Positions 39,962 to 49,998 of a DNA stretch of 64,000 nucleotides are shown here, one piece after another (within the stretch, counting starts at the first letter, position 1; every line of letters begins with the position of its first letter). The translations under genes were made by a program, and so were the position numbers. The notes under the pieces were generated by a model. The model saw only the letters and a program-made list of their open reading frames with translations, was not told the origin of the DNA and searched no databases. This stretch comes from Picocystis sp. L7 (lineage: Eukaryota > Chlorophyta > Picocystophyceae > Picocystales > Picocystaceae). The DNA is taken from positions 1,360,988 through 1,424,987 of the forward strand of contig QXJR01000003.1 in NCBI GenBank assembly GCA_020975725.1. The letters are read 5' to 3'.

Positions 39962-41439
39962 CGTCATAGAGGCGCTAGATGGAGCTCTTCCAGCAGCGTC
40001 AGCCCTGTGTTTGAACTTTTTGAAGCCATATCACACGAGGAGGGTGTGAATCCGGTGGGATCAGCAAAGCTCAACCGAAAAGGCTGGTTCTTCGGCTGAG
40101 CATTGGGAAGTTGCATATTTACAATTGGACTCGGGTTTCCGTGCACTTTTCAAAGACTCTGAAACGCCAGGACCTGTGGAGCAATCGTTTCCCTTTCTAA
40201 AATACCATACACCCAGGGGAAATGCCACGATAGCCAAGGACCTAATCAAGATTGAGCCGCTCTTTGGAGCTTTCTAGCATCAACGCTGTGTCTTGTTCCT
40301 CTCTCGAAATTGTATGATGCAGTGTGTGGCCATACATCTGCATGACGGACCGTTTCTGCCCCATGTATGCCCTACACTTGGGCACTCATATTGACCGTCC
40401 CCCATGGTACCCATGCCTGCAGTTGCATCTTCCCTGGAGGCAATGCAACAGATATAGACCTGCTGGCACATGTTTTGAAGAGTTTTTGAGCCGGTGAAAA
40501 CGGACTGGAAGACTTGGGCATCACGTCTGGATCCTTGTAGGACGCTGTGCTGCAGCAATGGTGGATTTTGTCTTGACAAGGATGGCGCCGCACCAATCCC
40601 ACACTAGACGCGTGCTATTTTCAGCTGATATGCATTTGGCATTCTCGATTGTGGAAAGTTGTTCGAACCACCATAGAGGCCAGTGGTCTTCCACGGTTTT
40701 CTTGCCCTTTGTCTACTGGCCACAATCTCCGAATGCAAGGCTATCATGCAGTACCTCTCACCATGCAGCGTGCATGTCAACATCGAAGATGGAAGGTTTT
40801 TGGCTCGGGCAGGATCTACTTCCAATCAATTCGATCTGTTGGTTGGGATGAAGTGAATGCCTTGCGAATCGTTCCGGCTACATCTGTGAATACAATTCGC
40901 TTCCACTCGTGCATTCCTGGCGTCAAGTGTACGTGCCCCGAGCAACCGTCCCAGTTCCTTTCTTGCTTCATTCTGCCACAGACCAGGTTACCTTTGTTCT
41001 TCCCAAGCCAGATGTACAGCAATGAGAGAGGAGGCAAACACCACAAGATGAGATGGATCCTGAGTTGCATCTGACGTTTCAGCACCGCATTTAGGCTTTT
41101 ATTTCCTGACCAGGTCTGGAGGATCTCCATACCTGCTTCGGTCCCCAGCCCGTCCTTCCTCGTCTCCTTGGTTAGAACCGAACCGATTCGCCTTGTAGAA
41201 GGAAGCAGTTTCCTTTTGGGATCCCGACTCACCAGGTCGATCCCCGCCTTACCAGCACCCAACACCCCACACACCCCACTTGCCACCCCACGGACTTAAC
41301 TTGCAACTTAACAACGCCATCGCCATTGGAACCTCGGTTCGAAGTTAATTCGAATTTTAGTCCTCCCGCTCCTAGGATCCTGGAGAGGAGACGTCGAGTT
41401 AATTTCATATTAAGCCATAGGGTCGAGGCCATCTGCGCG
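39962..41439. other. 1.5 kb intergenic, no gene recognised
   Basis: Sequence between the RanBPM-like gene and the large hypothetical gene. Only short open frames without motifs. The 41100-41440 part precedes the next start codon and includes several AACTTAAC/GTTAATT words of unknown meaning. Confidence 0.4.
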
Positions 41440-43479
41440 ATGTCGCAGCTTCGACCTTCGCAACGCGACGATCGCGACCTCCTTGCCCTCGAAGCGCGTG
41501 CCTGCTGGTTGCTGGCACATGCAGCAGATCCCACGGAACGCGCGAGGCTCTGCTTCCCCCAAGCGTGGCCGTCCGAGGCGGGAGAAGGACTCGAATGGAA
41601 ACAGGAACCAGTGGTGTTGGATGCAGGTGGCAAGGAACAAGCTATGGGATGTCCAGACGATGCTGTGGTCCTGCAAAATGCACTGGTGGATATGTTAAAG
41701 TCTCCCAGTGCAGTAGCACCGCGCAGCCGTCTGGGCGTGGCCTTGCGCCTCGCCGCAATGCAATTGGAGGAAGCTTCCTTACACACCCTCGCTGAGTTTG
41801 CACACCACGCGAACCGTCCTCCTCTCCAGAACCGCATTCCAAAGACCTTCAGGAGCAGAAGAGGGGAACATGAAACACAGAGCACAACTGGACCATTCTC
41901 CCAGCACGGCACAGACACACGAAGGTACAGGAAGGAGTGGAATTCGGATGTGATGCGGCCAGAGGTGGAAGACAGCGATCACACAGGCAGGGCATTGAAT
42001 GCAGATCGCAAGCTGGTGTCAGGGTTCCAGAACCATGCAGGTAGGCATAACAAGGGAATATCTAGTGCTTGCTCTACTGGTGAGTCTGTGTGCGAGTGGC
42101 TGTCTGTTCTGCCTCTCCTTGGCAGGATGGACCCCACCTCACCACACGTTCTCTCTCCGTCATCGTCAATAAACTCGTTGGTCAGCCACAAGCAGAATCA
42201 GTACCATTTGGATCAACTGACAGCATCCCTGTCTGCGTTGGATGCTCGTGCAGCGCTCTCGGCAAGCCGATTTGCTCTAGATGCCAAACTTGCCGCTTCT
42301 CCACATGCACCATGGACTTTGGCTGCCGTACATGCCCATCTTCTCCATCCTCCGCTGCCCTTCCCATCCTTCCTTAATCGGAATGAATGGCCCGTGGATG
42401 TAGAGGCAGTGTGGCAGGGTTGCATGCTGCATGAAGAAGATAGCAACAACAAGAATATGATTGCATTGATCCACGAGGCTGCTTCATCGTGCCATCGGCG
42501 CCGCGATGCTTCTCTCCTTCAACGTTCAACAAGGGGATATCTGCTACCTACACCCACCCAAGAAATGCTTCAAGCTTTGCGGCTTAGAGATGCATCCAAC
42601 GGATTTAAGGTTGCCGCTTTCGTGGCGAGGAATGCCTCCTGCCTTCCTCCTAGTTCAGGCACCCTACAGGAAGGCCTTGTGGGTGGTCAGGAAGATGTGA
42701 CAGCAAAATGGATGGTGGAAAAGCAGGCATGGGATGCTTGCGGACGTCCGTTCCTGTCACGGTTGGCATGGTTGCATGCCGTGGATGCCCGTGAGCGCTG
42801 TTCTTCTCCTGATGCATCAGACCTTATGGCAAGTGGTGTAGGTACAGGAAACGCGGGTAACGGTGAATGGTTGACCCGTTTGTCAAAAAGTAAGTCACAG
42901 ATGGTCAACGTGGACCGACGCAAAGTGTGGCACAATTTAAGAATGGAAGAGGCCTCGGCATATGTACAAGGGCACTTTGACGAGGTTGAGAGGAGGAGGA
43001 GTATGGAGGAGCAGTTAGCAAACAAGCTGGGAAAGCAGTGGCGCAATGTATGGGCGAAAGTGGCTCTGCAGGATCGCTTGCAGGGTCGTGGGGGGACAGC
43101 GTGGGCAAGTACATTTGGTGCAATGGCCCATCACGCGAGGGTTGCGGATCCAAATGGGCGTGCAGAGGATGCCGTCCGCTGGATGCGTACTTGCGAACCT
43201 CACTGGAAGAGAGACCATGGACAGGCTGATCCGAGATTGGACTCGTGGATGGCCGCTGCAATGGCAAGCACCCCTAGCATGTTGCAGCATAACAGCTTAG
43301 AAGCAGAGAAGCGAGCCCAAATGGCAGCAGACAAGCTCGTGACTTGTGGAGATTTACCAGGAGCCAGGGAAGCATTGTATGTGCTTGCTGCGCTGCGACA
43401 TGCACGTGGAGATCTTCATGGCAGAGATGAAGTTGCCGCAAGGTTCATAGATGTGGATTCGCAGTGCCAGGCACAGTAG
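41440..43479 (+). CDS. Large hypothetical protein, helical, Ala/His-rich
   Basis: A 679-residue continuous frame from the ATG at MSQLRPSQRDDRDLLAL. I do not recognise a family. The N-terminal 150 residues and the C-terminal third look helical and conserved in character (RACWLLAHAADPTERARLCF; RRRSMEEQLANKLGKQWRNV). The last 50 residues (AADKLVTCGDLPGAREALYV) resemble a TPR-like pair. The middle (about 150-260) is Ser/His/Arg-rich and probably disordered. A GTAGGC/GTGAGT-bounded piece near 42041-42185 looks intron-like, but its length would break the frame, so the gene is left intact. The frame is long and free of stops on GC-moderate sequence, which supports a real gene. Confidence 0.7.
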   Translation: MSQLRPSQRDDRDLLALEARACWLLAHAADPTERARLCFPQAWPSEAGEGLEWKQEPVVLDAGGKEQAMGCPDDAVVLQNALVDMLKSPSAVAPRSRLGVALRLAAMQLEEASLHTLAEFAHHANRPPLQNRIPKTFRSRRGEHETQSTTGPFSQHGTDTRRYRKEWNSDVMRPEVEDSDHTGRALNADRKLVSGFQNHAGRHNKGISSACSTGESVCEWLSVLPLLGRMDPTSPHVLSPSSSINSLVSHKQNQYHLDQLTASLSALDARAALSASRFALDAKLAASPHAPWTLAAVHAHLLHPPLPFPSFLNRNEWPVDVEAVWQGCMLHEEDSNNKNMIALIHEAASSCHRRRDASLLQRSTRGYLLPTPTQEMLQALRLRDASNGFKVAAFVARNASCLPPSSGTLQEGLVGGQEDVTAKWMVEKQAWDACGRPFLSRLAWLHAVDARERCSSPDASDLMASGVGTGNAGNGEWLTRLSKSKSQMVNVDRRKVWHNLRMEEASAYVQGHFDEVERRRSMEEQLANKLGKQWRNVWAKVALQDRLQGRGGTAWASTFGAMAHHARVADPNGRAEDAVRWMRTCEPHWKRDHGQADPRLDSWMAAAMASTPSMLQHNSLEAEKRAQMAADKLVTCGDLPGAREALYVLAALRHARGDLHGRDEVAARFIDVDSQCQAQ

Positions 43480-43778
43480 ACGTGGTAGCTTCGGAGGCAT
43501 GTGTTAGTGTCTGGCATCAGCAACGGTTGGACTTTTGACGATTTCTGGGGGTCAGGTTGCGGTGCAACAAATGGGAAATACGATTCAAGCTCCTACATAT
43601 GCAAAGAGACGGTAAAAAAATATCGTCCGTGCAACAGGCAAGAGCATGTGTGCAAGTGCAATTGTGCAGTCGTGCTTTGACACAACATAGAAGCAAGGAA
43701 GCTGAACAGAGGACACCCTAAATGCACTAGTAGGCTCATCTATTCATGTGGTGAACTGCTACTATGATCATTGCTACA

Positions 43779-46700
43779 CTATGCACTGGCTTCAAAAGCA
43801 AGCTGTTCCAGCGCGACACCCTCAAGCCTGTGGTATCCTAAGCTTTTGAGTGTCACCCCGGAACCTCGCAGCAGAAGGACTTCCGACATGCATTTGCGCA
43901 AGTGTTCCTTTGGTGCAGTCTTGGATGTAGTCTCCCAACTCAGACACACAGCTCCTGCTGCGCACACATCTCTTGTCAAGCGAGATGCCACATTGGCCAT
44001 GTTTCCGAAATAGTCCATGCGCCCAGTCACAGGATTAGGAGCTCTATACAATGGCCTCCCACAGCATATTCCTATCCGTAGTATTGTCCCGCCGCTACAC
44101 CAATGCTGTAGTCCTCTGGCCCAAGAAAGAGCCCTGTCTACCCGGTGGAAAGCAAAAAGAAGCTGCCCAGGCGCCAGGTGCTTGACCTCGTACCCTTTGT
44201 TGCAACACCCCAGTCTACGAGCCTCATGGAGGAGCTCATCGTGATTCTTTTCTACACTGTACCCATGCGTTTCACCATCGCCCTTCCCTCCCGACACCGA
44301 GGATGGGTTAGCTACAGGATTGGCAGTAAACAGGCTGGTTGAGTTCCAATCACAACCTCGTTGCCTGCTTCTTGTGCCTTCAAGGTATTGAGATGGACTG
44401 CAGCTAGTGAAAACCAGGACCATATCCTGGTCTGCATCAGGTGCTTCATAAATGCTGGTTTCTAAGCCGCTCTGTAAAATTAAAGGTATGGGTGGGAACA
44501 CTCGCTCCTGGAGCTGGCGTGGTACCATCTGATACAGTGACATTCCTCCTGAACACCTAGGAAAGGGAAGGCGCCCTAAACGCTGTGGCTGGGCATGAAG
44601 CGAAGACAAGTGTGCAGCCAGGCATGTCCATACCGGTTCTGTGACGAGGGTTTGCCCTCCGTATCCTAAATTGCAGTATTGTTGGCAATGCAACCAACCC
44701 TCTCTTTCACTTTCCCCTCCGTAAGGCATGTGGACAACCACGCAAGCCCTTGGGCCAGTGTGCACAAGCTTTCCTTCTGAAGTAAATATGTCCGCAAGTG
44801 GAGAGGTTGAAGGACCCCTCGAAGTTGGTTCTGCTTTCCCTTCCATGTTGCAATCAGGCCAATGCGTGGAGAAGAGGAGCACTTGAAGCAGCATTGCAAA
44901 TCGGCAGGCTGCAGTGGAAGAGGGAAAGGTATATACTTCCGGTAGACCTGCTGAAAGCACATACTCTCCATCAAAGAGTTGGGTCAGCGACTTGAGCGTC
45001 CGTTCCACTGCCACTCTGTGGCTGGCAGGAAGGTCGTCTTTCTGGGCAAAGCCTTCAAAACGAACTGCCAGACAGCATCTATCTTTTCTGCTTTCATTCT
45101 TGCTGAGAAGGTTACACTGTTCCTCCACTTTGTTTGCATAGCGCAGTTCTTTGAATTCACGTGCACTCAGGGAGGAACCAATGGAAGGGCTCGCAGAGAA
45201 TATCCGGACGGCTTCTTTTTGGTACTTTGGCAGCTGATAACAGCCCAAGTCAGTGACCCAAGGATACCCACACTTTGAGAGATCTCTGTGCACCTCCTGC
45301 ATGAATTCTCCCGTCAGTAGGACCTGTCCACCATGCCCTACATCTCCAACATCCTTGGCACAGACCACCCCCTGGCCATGGAATTGCAAATGGTGGGTGG
45401 ACGAGTCCCAGCTATGGCTGAAAGTTCCCATGACACACCAGTGACAACCCATTCGCACCCTTGGACCTGCAAAGATGAGCTCACCATCAGGGGAGAACTC
45501 TGTAGACGTGCTCCAGTGACAGTTCAAGACCTCTTGGCTCCAGGAGTTATGCAACAATCGTTCTTGGGCCTCAAAACAAAACAGCAGTGCTGAAGGGGCT
45601 GTGTGGAAGGCTAGTTGGAATGCATCTCCTTCACTGCCAAATTCGATCCCATCTGGGTAAGAAGCAAGGATTTCTCGTATAAGGCGGTCGTGTGTCTGCT
45701 GAATTTCCCTGTACGCCTCCGGAAAACCTGCAAGACTCGAAGAAGCCTGGATATCTGTGAACACCAACGCCACACCACCATGTTGATCCAGTTTTGCTAC
45801 TTCGAAAGAATCCCGACCATGAGCCATGGACATAGCTGCTATAGATTTGAGATACACGGCCTGTATCTGCGTCAAACGCTCTTCCTTTTCCCGTTCTCTA
45901 CGAAGAAGTCGCAAGGCTTTGTAAGACTTGTACCAGTAAAAAGCACCAGCAAGCAAGAACATCACAAATACAACAGCAACAACTATAGCAATGATGCCTC
46001 CTGTACTTATACTTGTCCCTGGGCAGGTGAGCACTGCATCAGTGGTCAGCGAAAGCGTGCGAGCATCTTCGTCGAGTGTGAAAAGATGCAAGCGGCCTTG
46101 CGCCATGTTTACAGCTACTCTGGTTGGATTCTGAATCGTCATACCAGTTGGGAAGTAACATTTCGTGGAGCTCGAGCGTGTCTGTATTCCAGGTGAACCC
46201 ACAACAGGTGTGGCCCAAAAGGAGGAGGTATCAGTGATGTTCAGTTGCATGACTTGGTTCTGCATGCTGTCGACAATGTACAGCATGTTTCCCTGCTCAT
46301 TTGATCCGGCTCCGCTCGGAGAGGTCAGGCGCACTGCCGCAGAGTATATGCTCGTGTTGCTTAGCGTGGTGCCCCCGCCATCGTTCCCAATCAGTGTGGA
46401 GACCTGCACTTTCGTACTACCAACCGCAAAATCTGGACCAACGATTCGGATCCTTGCATTTCCAGTGTCGACAACATAAAGGCGGTCACGCTCCTCCTGG
46501 CCTTCTACAATGGGATATCTTGACACCAGCAGATCTTCAGGATTTGTGAACAAGCTGTCCTCGACATTGCCATCGCTAAAACCTCCAAACCCAGGACGAC
46601 CTGCCACCAACCCCACCTCTAAAGTTGAAAGCGAGATTCGACGAATCACATGGTTCCCTGAGTCAGCAACGTAAAGCGTGGATCCATTACCAGAGACGGC

Positions 46701-48137
46701 AATACCAGCAGGCCCATTGAATAGTGCGTTGGCCCCGATTCCATCCTGGTATCCGACGCCACCGGAGCCAGCTAAGAGAGATAGCTTCATCTCGCTCAGG
46801 TCCAATTTGCAAACGCAATGTCCAAAGAAAAAAGTGACGAAGACAATGTGGTCCACTGCTGAAAGAGCAAGATTAGTTGGAAAGGCTGACCATCGAGTGA
46901 CATTGCAAGGAACATTTAGGAACGGGCTGCGGATGAATTGAACATCGTTCACCTGGCCATCTCGGAGGCGAAGGTGAACCAGACCTCCCCCTTCCTCAAA
47001 ACTTCCAGCAGAAACAAACACCTCGATGTCATCGCCTTTGCTCCTGGATTGAACGTCCGTCATGTAAACACCAACCTCCAAAGGATCTATGCCAAACTCG
47101 TACGCAATCCTTTCTACTGTGAGGTCAAGGTTGCTTGTGGAGAAAGGTAGCACAGGAGGACGAGAAGTTCCACCTGGTGCCGCATTTTCTGGGAACCAAG
47201 GCACGGCTCGATGAGCCACAACAGAGCGACGCTCATTCCCCCCATCTTCAAGAACTGTGAGGGGAGACAGCACCCTTACCCCTGGGGCTTCAAAGTGACA
47301 ATGGTTATCATTCCCAGACACATCCAGCAGCTGGAAAAAATTGTTGGAAGAGTCGTAATTTGCCAGAAGTCCATTGCTATAGCTCTCAACAAGCGCTCCT
47401 TGGTGTAATGCAATAACTTCAGGCAGTGTCAAGGAACGATCCCACAGTGCTAGAGTATCCATCATGCCTTCAAAGTCTGCCATGATGGCAGATGGTCCGC
47501 CTCCGATCTTGATCCTACTTCCGTTACGCCAATGAACTTTGCATTCAATGCAACTGTTTACGATCTCCACCGCATCCACATCGCCATTCACATAAGTCGT
47601 CAGGTGTGTGCGATTGTAGACCCACGTTACATGGTACCATAGGTTTGCCTGTACCTGGCGATTGCTGGTAGTGAACACTCCCGCTTGGTCTGCTACATTC
47701 GCATCGCTCAAGGTCAACTGGGCGCCAAGGAAACCTCCAGGAAGTATTTCAAACACAAAGTCAATATTGTACATGTCATCAGACCTAGAAAGTAGATACT
47801 GCAAACGATCTGTTACCAAGGGGTAGAAAAGGGTAGACACAGTAAAGTTCTCTAGTTGCCGCATGTTCAGCGGGTCCCCACACACGGGTGAACTACCTGA
47901 ACCGGCATCGAAGTAATACATTCCCCCCCTCCTTTCTGGTAGAGAGTATTTCTTGAAGCACACTTCTTCTCCCTCCGTTTTCACTTTGCTGAGGAGACAG
48001 AGGAGGACCCATCCAGACCACCACCCTGGCCTCGTGTTTCTCCGCTTCACCACCCTTGCCTTCCTTGGAAGTCCGACCTTTCCAGTGGCTCCACCTGCCA
48101 TCCCCGTCCCACGTGCTACAATGCCGGCCCTGTCCAT
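43779..48137 (-). CDS. Receptor-type class III nucleotide cyclase with LamG-like and NHL ectodomain and three cyclase-like domains
   Basis: A 1,452-residue membrane protein. A signal/anchor segment (WWSGWVLLCLLS, about 40-51) is followed by a LamG/concanavalin-like domain (LWYHVTWVYNRTHLTTYVNG). NHL-type repeats come next (GPAGIAVSGNGSTLYVADSG; LYVVDTGNARIRIVG), then one membrane helix (GGIIAIVVAVVFVMFLLAGA). The cytosol holds three cyclase-like domains. The first (about 788-1000) has metal-binding D795 (VFTDIQ) and D838 (SEGDAF) but lacks the transition-state Asn/Arg. The middle one (about 1025-1200) is degenerate. The third (about 1240-1430) lacks both Asp (S1245 in VFTS) but keeps K1319 (YEVKH), D1375 (DYFG), N1382 and R1386 (NVASR). 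The Lys/Asp pair predicts ATP use. Domains 1 and 3 are complementary, as in animal C1/C2. Start: the ATG before the anchor (an alternative lies at 48101). Confidence 0.88.
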   Translation of the reverse strand: MDRAGIVARGTGMAGGATGKVGLPRKARVVKRRNTRPGWWSGWVLLCLLSKVKTEGEEVCFKKYSLPERRGGMYYFDAGSGSSPVCGDPLNMRQLENFTVSTLFYPLVTDRLQYLLSRSDDMYNIDFVFEILPGGFLGAQLTLSDANVADQAGVFTTSNRQVQANLWYHVTWVYNRTHLTTYVNGDVDAVEIVNSCIECKVHWRNGSRIKIGGGPSAIMADFEGMMDTLALWDRSLTLPEVIALHQGALVESYSNGLLANYDSSNNFFQLLDVSGNDNHCHFEAPGVRVLSPLTVLEDGGNERRSVVAHRAVPWFPENAAPGGTSRPPVLPFSTSNLDLTVERIAYEFGIDPLEVGVYMTDVQSRSKGDDIEVFVSAGSFEEGGGLVHLRLRDGQVNDVQFIRSPFLNVPCNVTRWSAFPTNLALSAVDHIVFVTFFFGHCVCKLDLSEMKLSLLAGSGGVGYQDGIGANALFNGPAGIAVSGNGSTLYVADSGNHVIRRISLSTLEVGLVAGRPGFGGFSDGNVEDSLFTNPEDLLVSRYPIVEGQEERDRLYVVDTGNARIRIVGPDFAVGSTKVQVSTLIGNDGGGTTLSNTSIYSAAVRLTSPSGAGSNEQGNMLYIVDSMQNQVMQLNITDTSSFWATPVVGSPGIQTRSSSTKCYFPTGMTIQNPTRVAVNMAQGRLHLFTLDEDARTLSLTTDAVLTCPGTSISTGGIIAIVVAVVFVMFLLAGAFYWYKSYKALRLLRREREKEERLTQIQAVYLKSIAAMSMAHGRDSFEVAKLDQHGGVALVFTDIQASSSLAGFPEAYREIQQTHDRLIREILASYPDGIEFGSEGDAFQLAFHTAPSALLFCFEAQERLLHNSWSQEVLNCHWSTSTEFSPDGELIFAGPRVRMGCHWCVMGTFSHSWDSSTHHLQFHGQGVVCAKDVGDVGHGGQVLLTGEFMQEVHRDLSKCGYPWVTDLGCYQLPKYQKEAVRIFSASPSIGSSLSAREFKELRYANKVEEQCNLLSKNESRKDRCCLAVRFEGFAQKDDLPASHRVAVERTLKSLTQLFDGEYVLSAGLPEVYTFPSSTAACRFAMLLQVLLFSTHWPDCNMEGKAEPTSRGPSTSPLADIFTSEGKLVHTGPRACVVVHMPYGGESEREGWLHCQQYCNLGYGGQTLVTEPVWTCLAAHLSSLHAQPQRLGRLPFPRCSGGMSLYQMVPRQLQERVFPPIPLILQSGLETSIYEAPDADQDMVLVFTSCSPSQYLEGTRSRQRGCDWNSTSLFTANPVANPSSVSGGKGDGETHGYSVEKNHDELLHEARRLGCCNKGYEVKHLAPGQLLFAFHRVDRALSWARGLQHWCSGGTILRIGICCGRPLYRAPNPVTGRMDYFGNMANVASRLTRDVCAAGAVCLSWETTSKTAPKEHLRKCMSEVLLLRGSGVTLKSLGYHRLEGVALEQLAFEASA

Positions 48138-49998
48138 TGGATTTGGGGCGCTTGTACCGCCCCGGTTGTGTCCACGTGGACCGTCGGATGGGGAGAAACG
48201 TCTCGGTTGTGAAATGGCGGATGGGAACCGTCGGAAACCGTCCCCATCCTCCCCAGGACAGCGTCTGAAATCTTCCGGTGGCGATTCACATCGACCAAAG
48301 CCGGCCTGTCTCGAACGGATCCACATGGGAGAAATTGAGCAAGAAGGGAAGGAGGTGGGACGGTCTCGGAGGAAGGAAATGCGACAAATGGACATGCGAT
48401 TGGGCGAGAGGGTGGTACAAGACGACGAGTAGATGGACAGACAGGTCTTCAAAGGCATCCACTTGCCGCTTCGAAAGTGCGATGCATGTGTCCATGCCAC
48501 CACGATGGACAAAGGAAAAGATCCAAGATGAATCACGATGGCAAACATTCCAATGAAAGTTGGTGCGAGAGTTCTTGAAATCGCATCACTCTCGTGGCAA
48601 CGAGGATCAAAAGTACAATGGATGATGGCATTCTTTAACAAGGAAAGGGTGGAACGATCAACGGCACGTGGACGAGAGCACTCGAGTGGGACGACTTGTC
48701 GAGGAAATACTCTCTTAGGAAAAGGTGGTACGCAGTGCAATGGAACCATGCCCCTCGTATGGGCGTTGTCCTTGCTTGTGCAAGCGAAGAACCAACATGT
48801 TGTGTACCATCGTAAAAATTTGCTTGGGTACGACCATTGCTTTTTAGAAAAGACATGTGGCGGTATGGATCCGTACTTAACCAATATTGAGGGACCGTGA
48901 AGGCATTCCGACGCTTACCGTACTCGCGCCACAACGGGGGGGCGGCTCGTACCCTTCTACGAGAACGCCTTGTCATGAAAGCGTAAAGGTGGCGATTGGC
49001 ACGCAATATGATAGCGGCTTGCGCCAATGAGGCACTCTTTGGAATCCCTTTCGTGCAATCAAGCATTCGTAGGGTCTACGTGCGACTTCGATCTTGTTGC
49101 GACAAGAGGCTCGCCGTTGTGCAATTCTCGAATGTCTTTGACGAAAAAAACAAGAGCCTCTTCGACGTTGCCCCAGGCGTTCCAGCCGGCATCGAAGAAG
49201 ATGCATCTTGCATGATGGTGTATATTCGAGCAACCGACGCTATGCTTGTCTCTAGCAACTCACGACGGGTGGCGTACAGGGTTGGCATTCGGATCTCCAA
49301 CGCACTTGAAATCCTAGGAGGTTGGCAAGCGAGGGATTATGCAGGTGCGGCGGGGAAGGTTCGTGAACGATCCGTGCACTTCAAGATAGGTATTCACGTG
49401 TTCTCCAGAGCACCCTCCCCTTATTCCCCTGCGCTCGGCAAGGCGCCCACGCCAAGTTCCATCGTACGTTCGTTGGCCGTTCCAGCATGGATTCGCTCGA
49501 GTGTGGGACGTCGACGTTTACCCCGGGATGGTACCTTGGACTCCATCCATCCCATCTTTCCCTTTCGGAGAAGAAACTCCCACGTCTGCGGCGGGTGGGA
49601 ACGATCACGTGATCAAGTGGTCCTTTCCTTTCCCTCCTTCCTTTCGAACCCGGCGTCGTTTCCTTTTCGAACCCGACCCGATCCCCTTGTCCAAGGGAAC
49701 CTTGTTGGGGACGCCCCACGAACCGCCGGCGAGGGTTCCTTTTTCCGTCTCAACCTCCCCCGCTCGATCACCCATCCGTCCCTCCCGTGGAGGGGGACTG
49801 AGACGCCCGCATCTAGGGCTGGGGGGGGGCAGGGCACTTCTCCCCCAGGCAGCCCCATCGGTGGGTCCCTTTGGGAGAGGGGGAAATGGCTGGGTTCGTG
49901 TGGGTCTGAGAGGGGGGGGGGGGACCATCGAAGGAGCATCATTACGAAAGGACGAATCCAAGCACGTGTGCGCGTGGCTTTGGGATTTTGCATCCGCC
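48138..49998. other. 1.9 kb intergenic between divergent cyclase and H+-ATPase genes
   Basis: Shared upstream region of two divergent genes. 48200-49400 shows only motif-free open frames. 49600-49960 has CCTTTCGAACCCGG (49640-49653), a second TTTTCGAACCCG, and G runs of up to about 12 bases just before the H+-ATPase gene. Confidence 0.4.

Noticed and set aside
42041-42185. Intron inside the large hypothetical gene
   Set aside because: Has GTAGGC/GTGAGT and CAG ends, but every combination examined changes the reading frame, while the unspliced frame is open.
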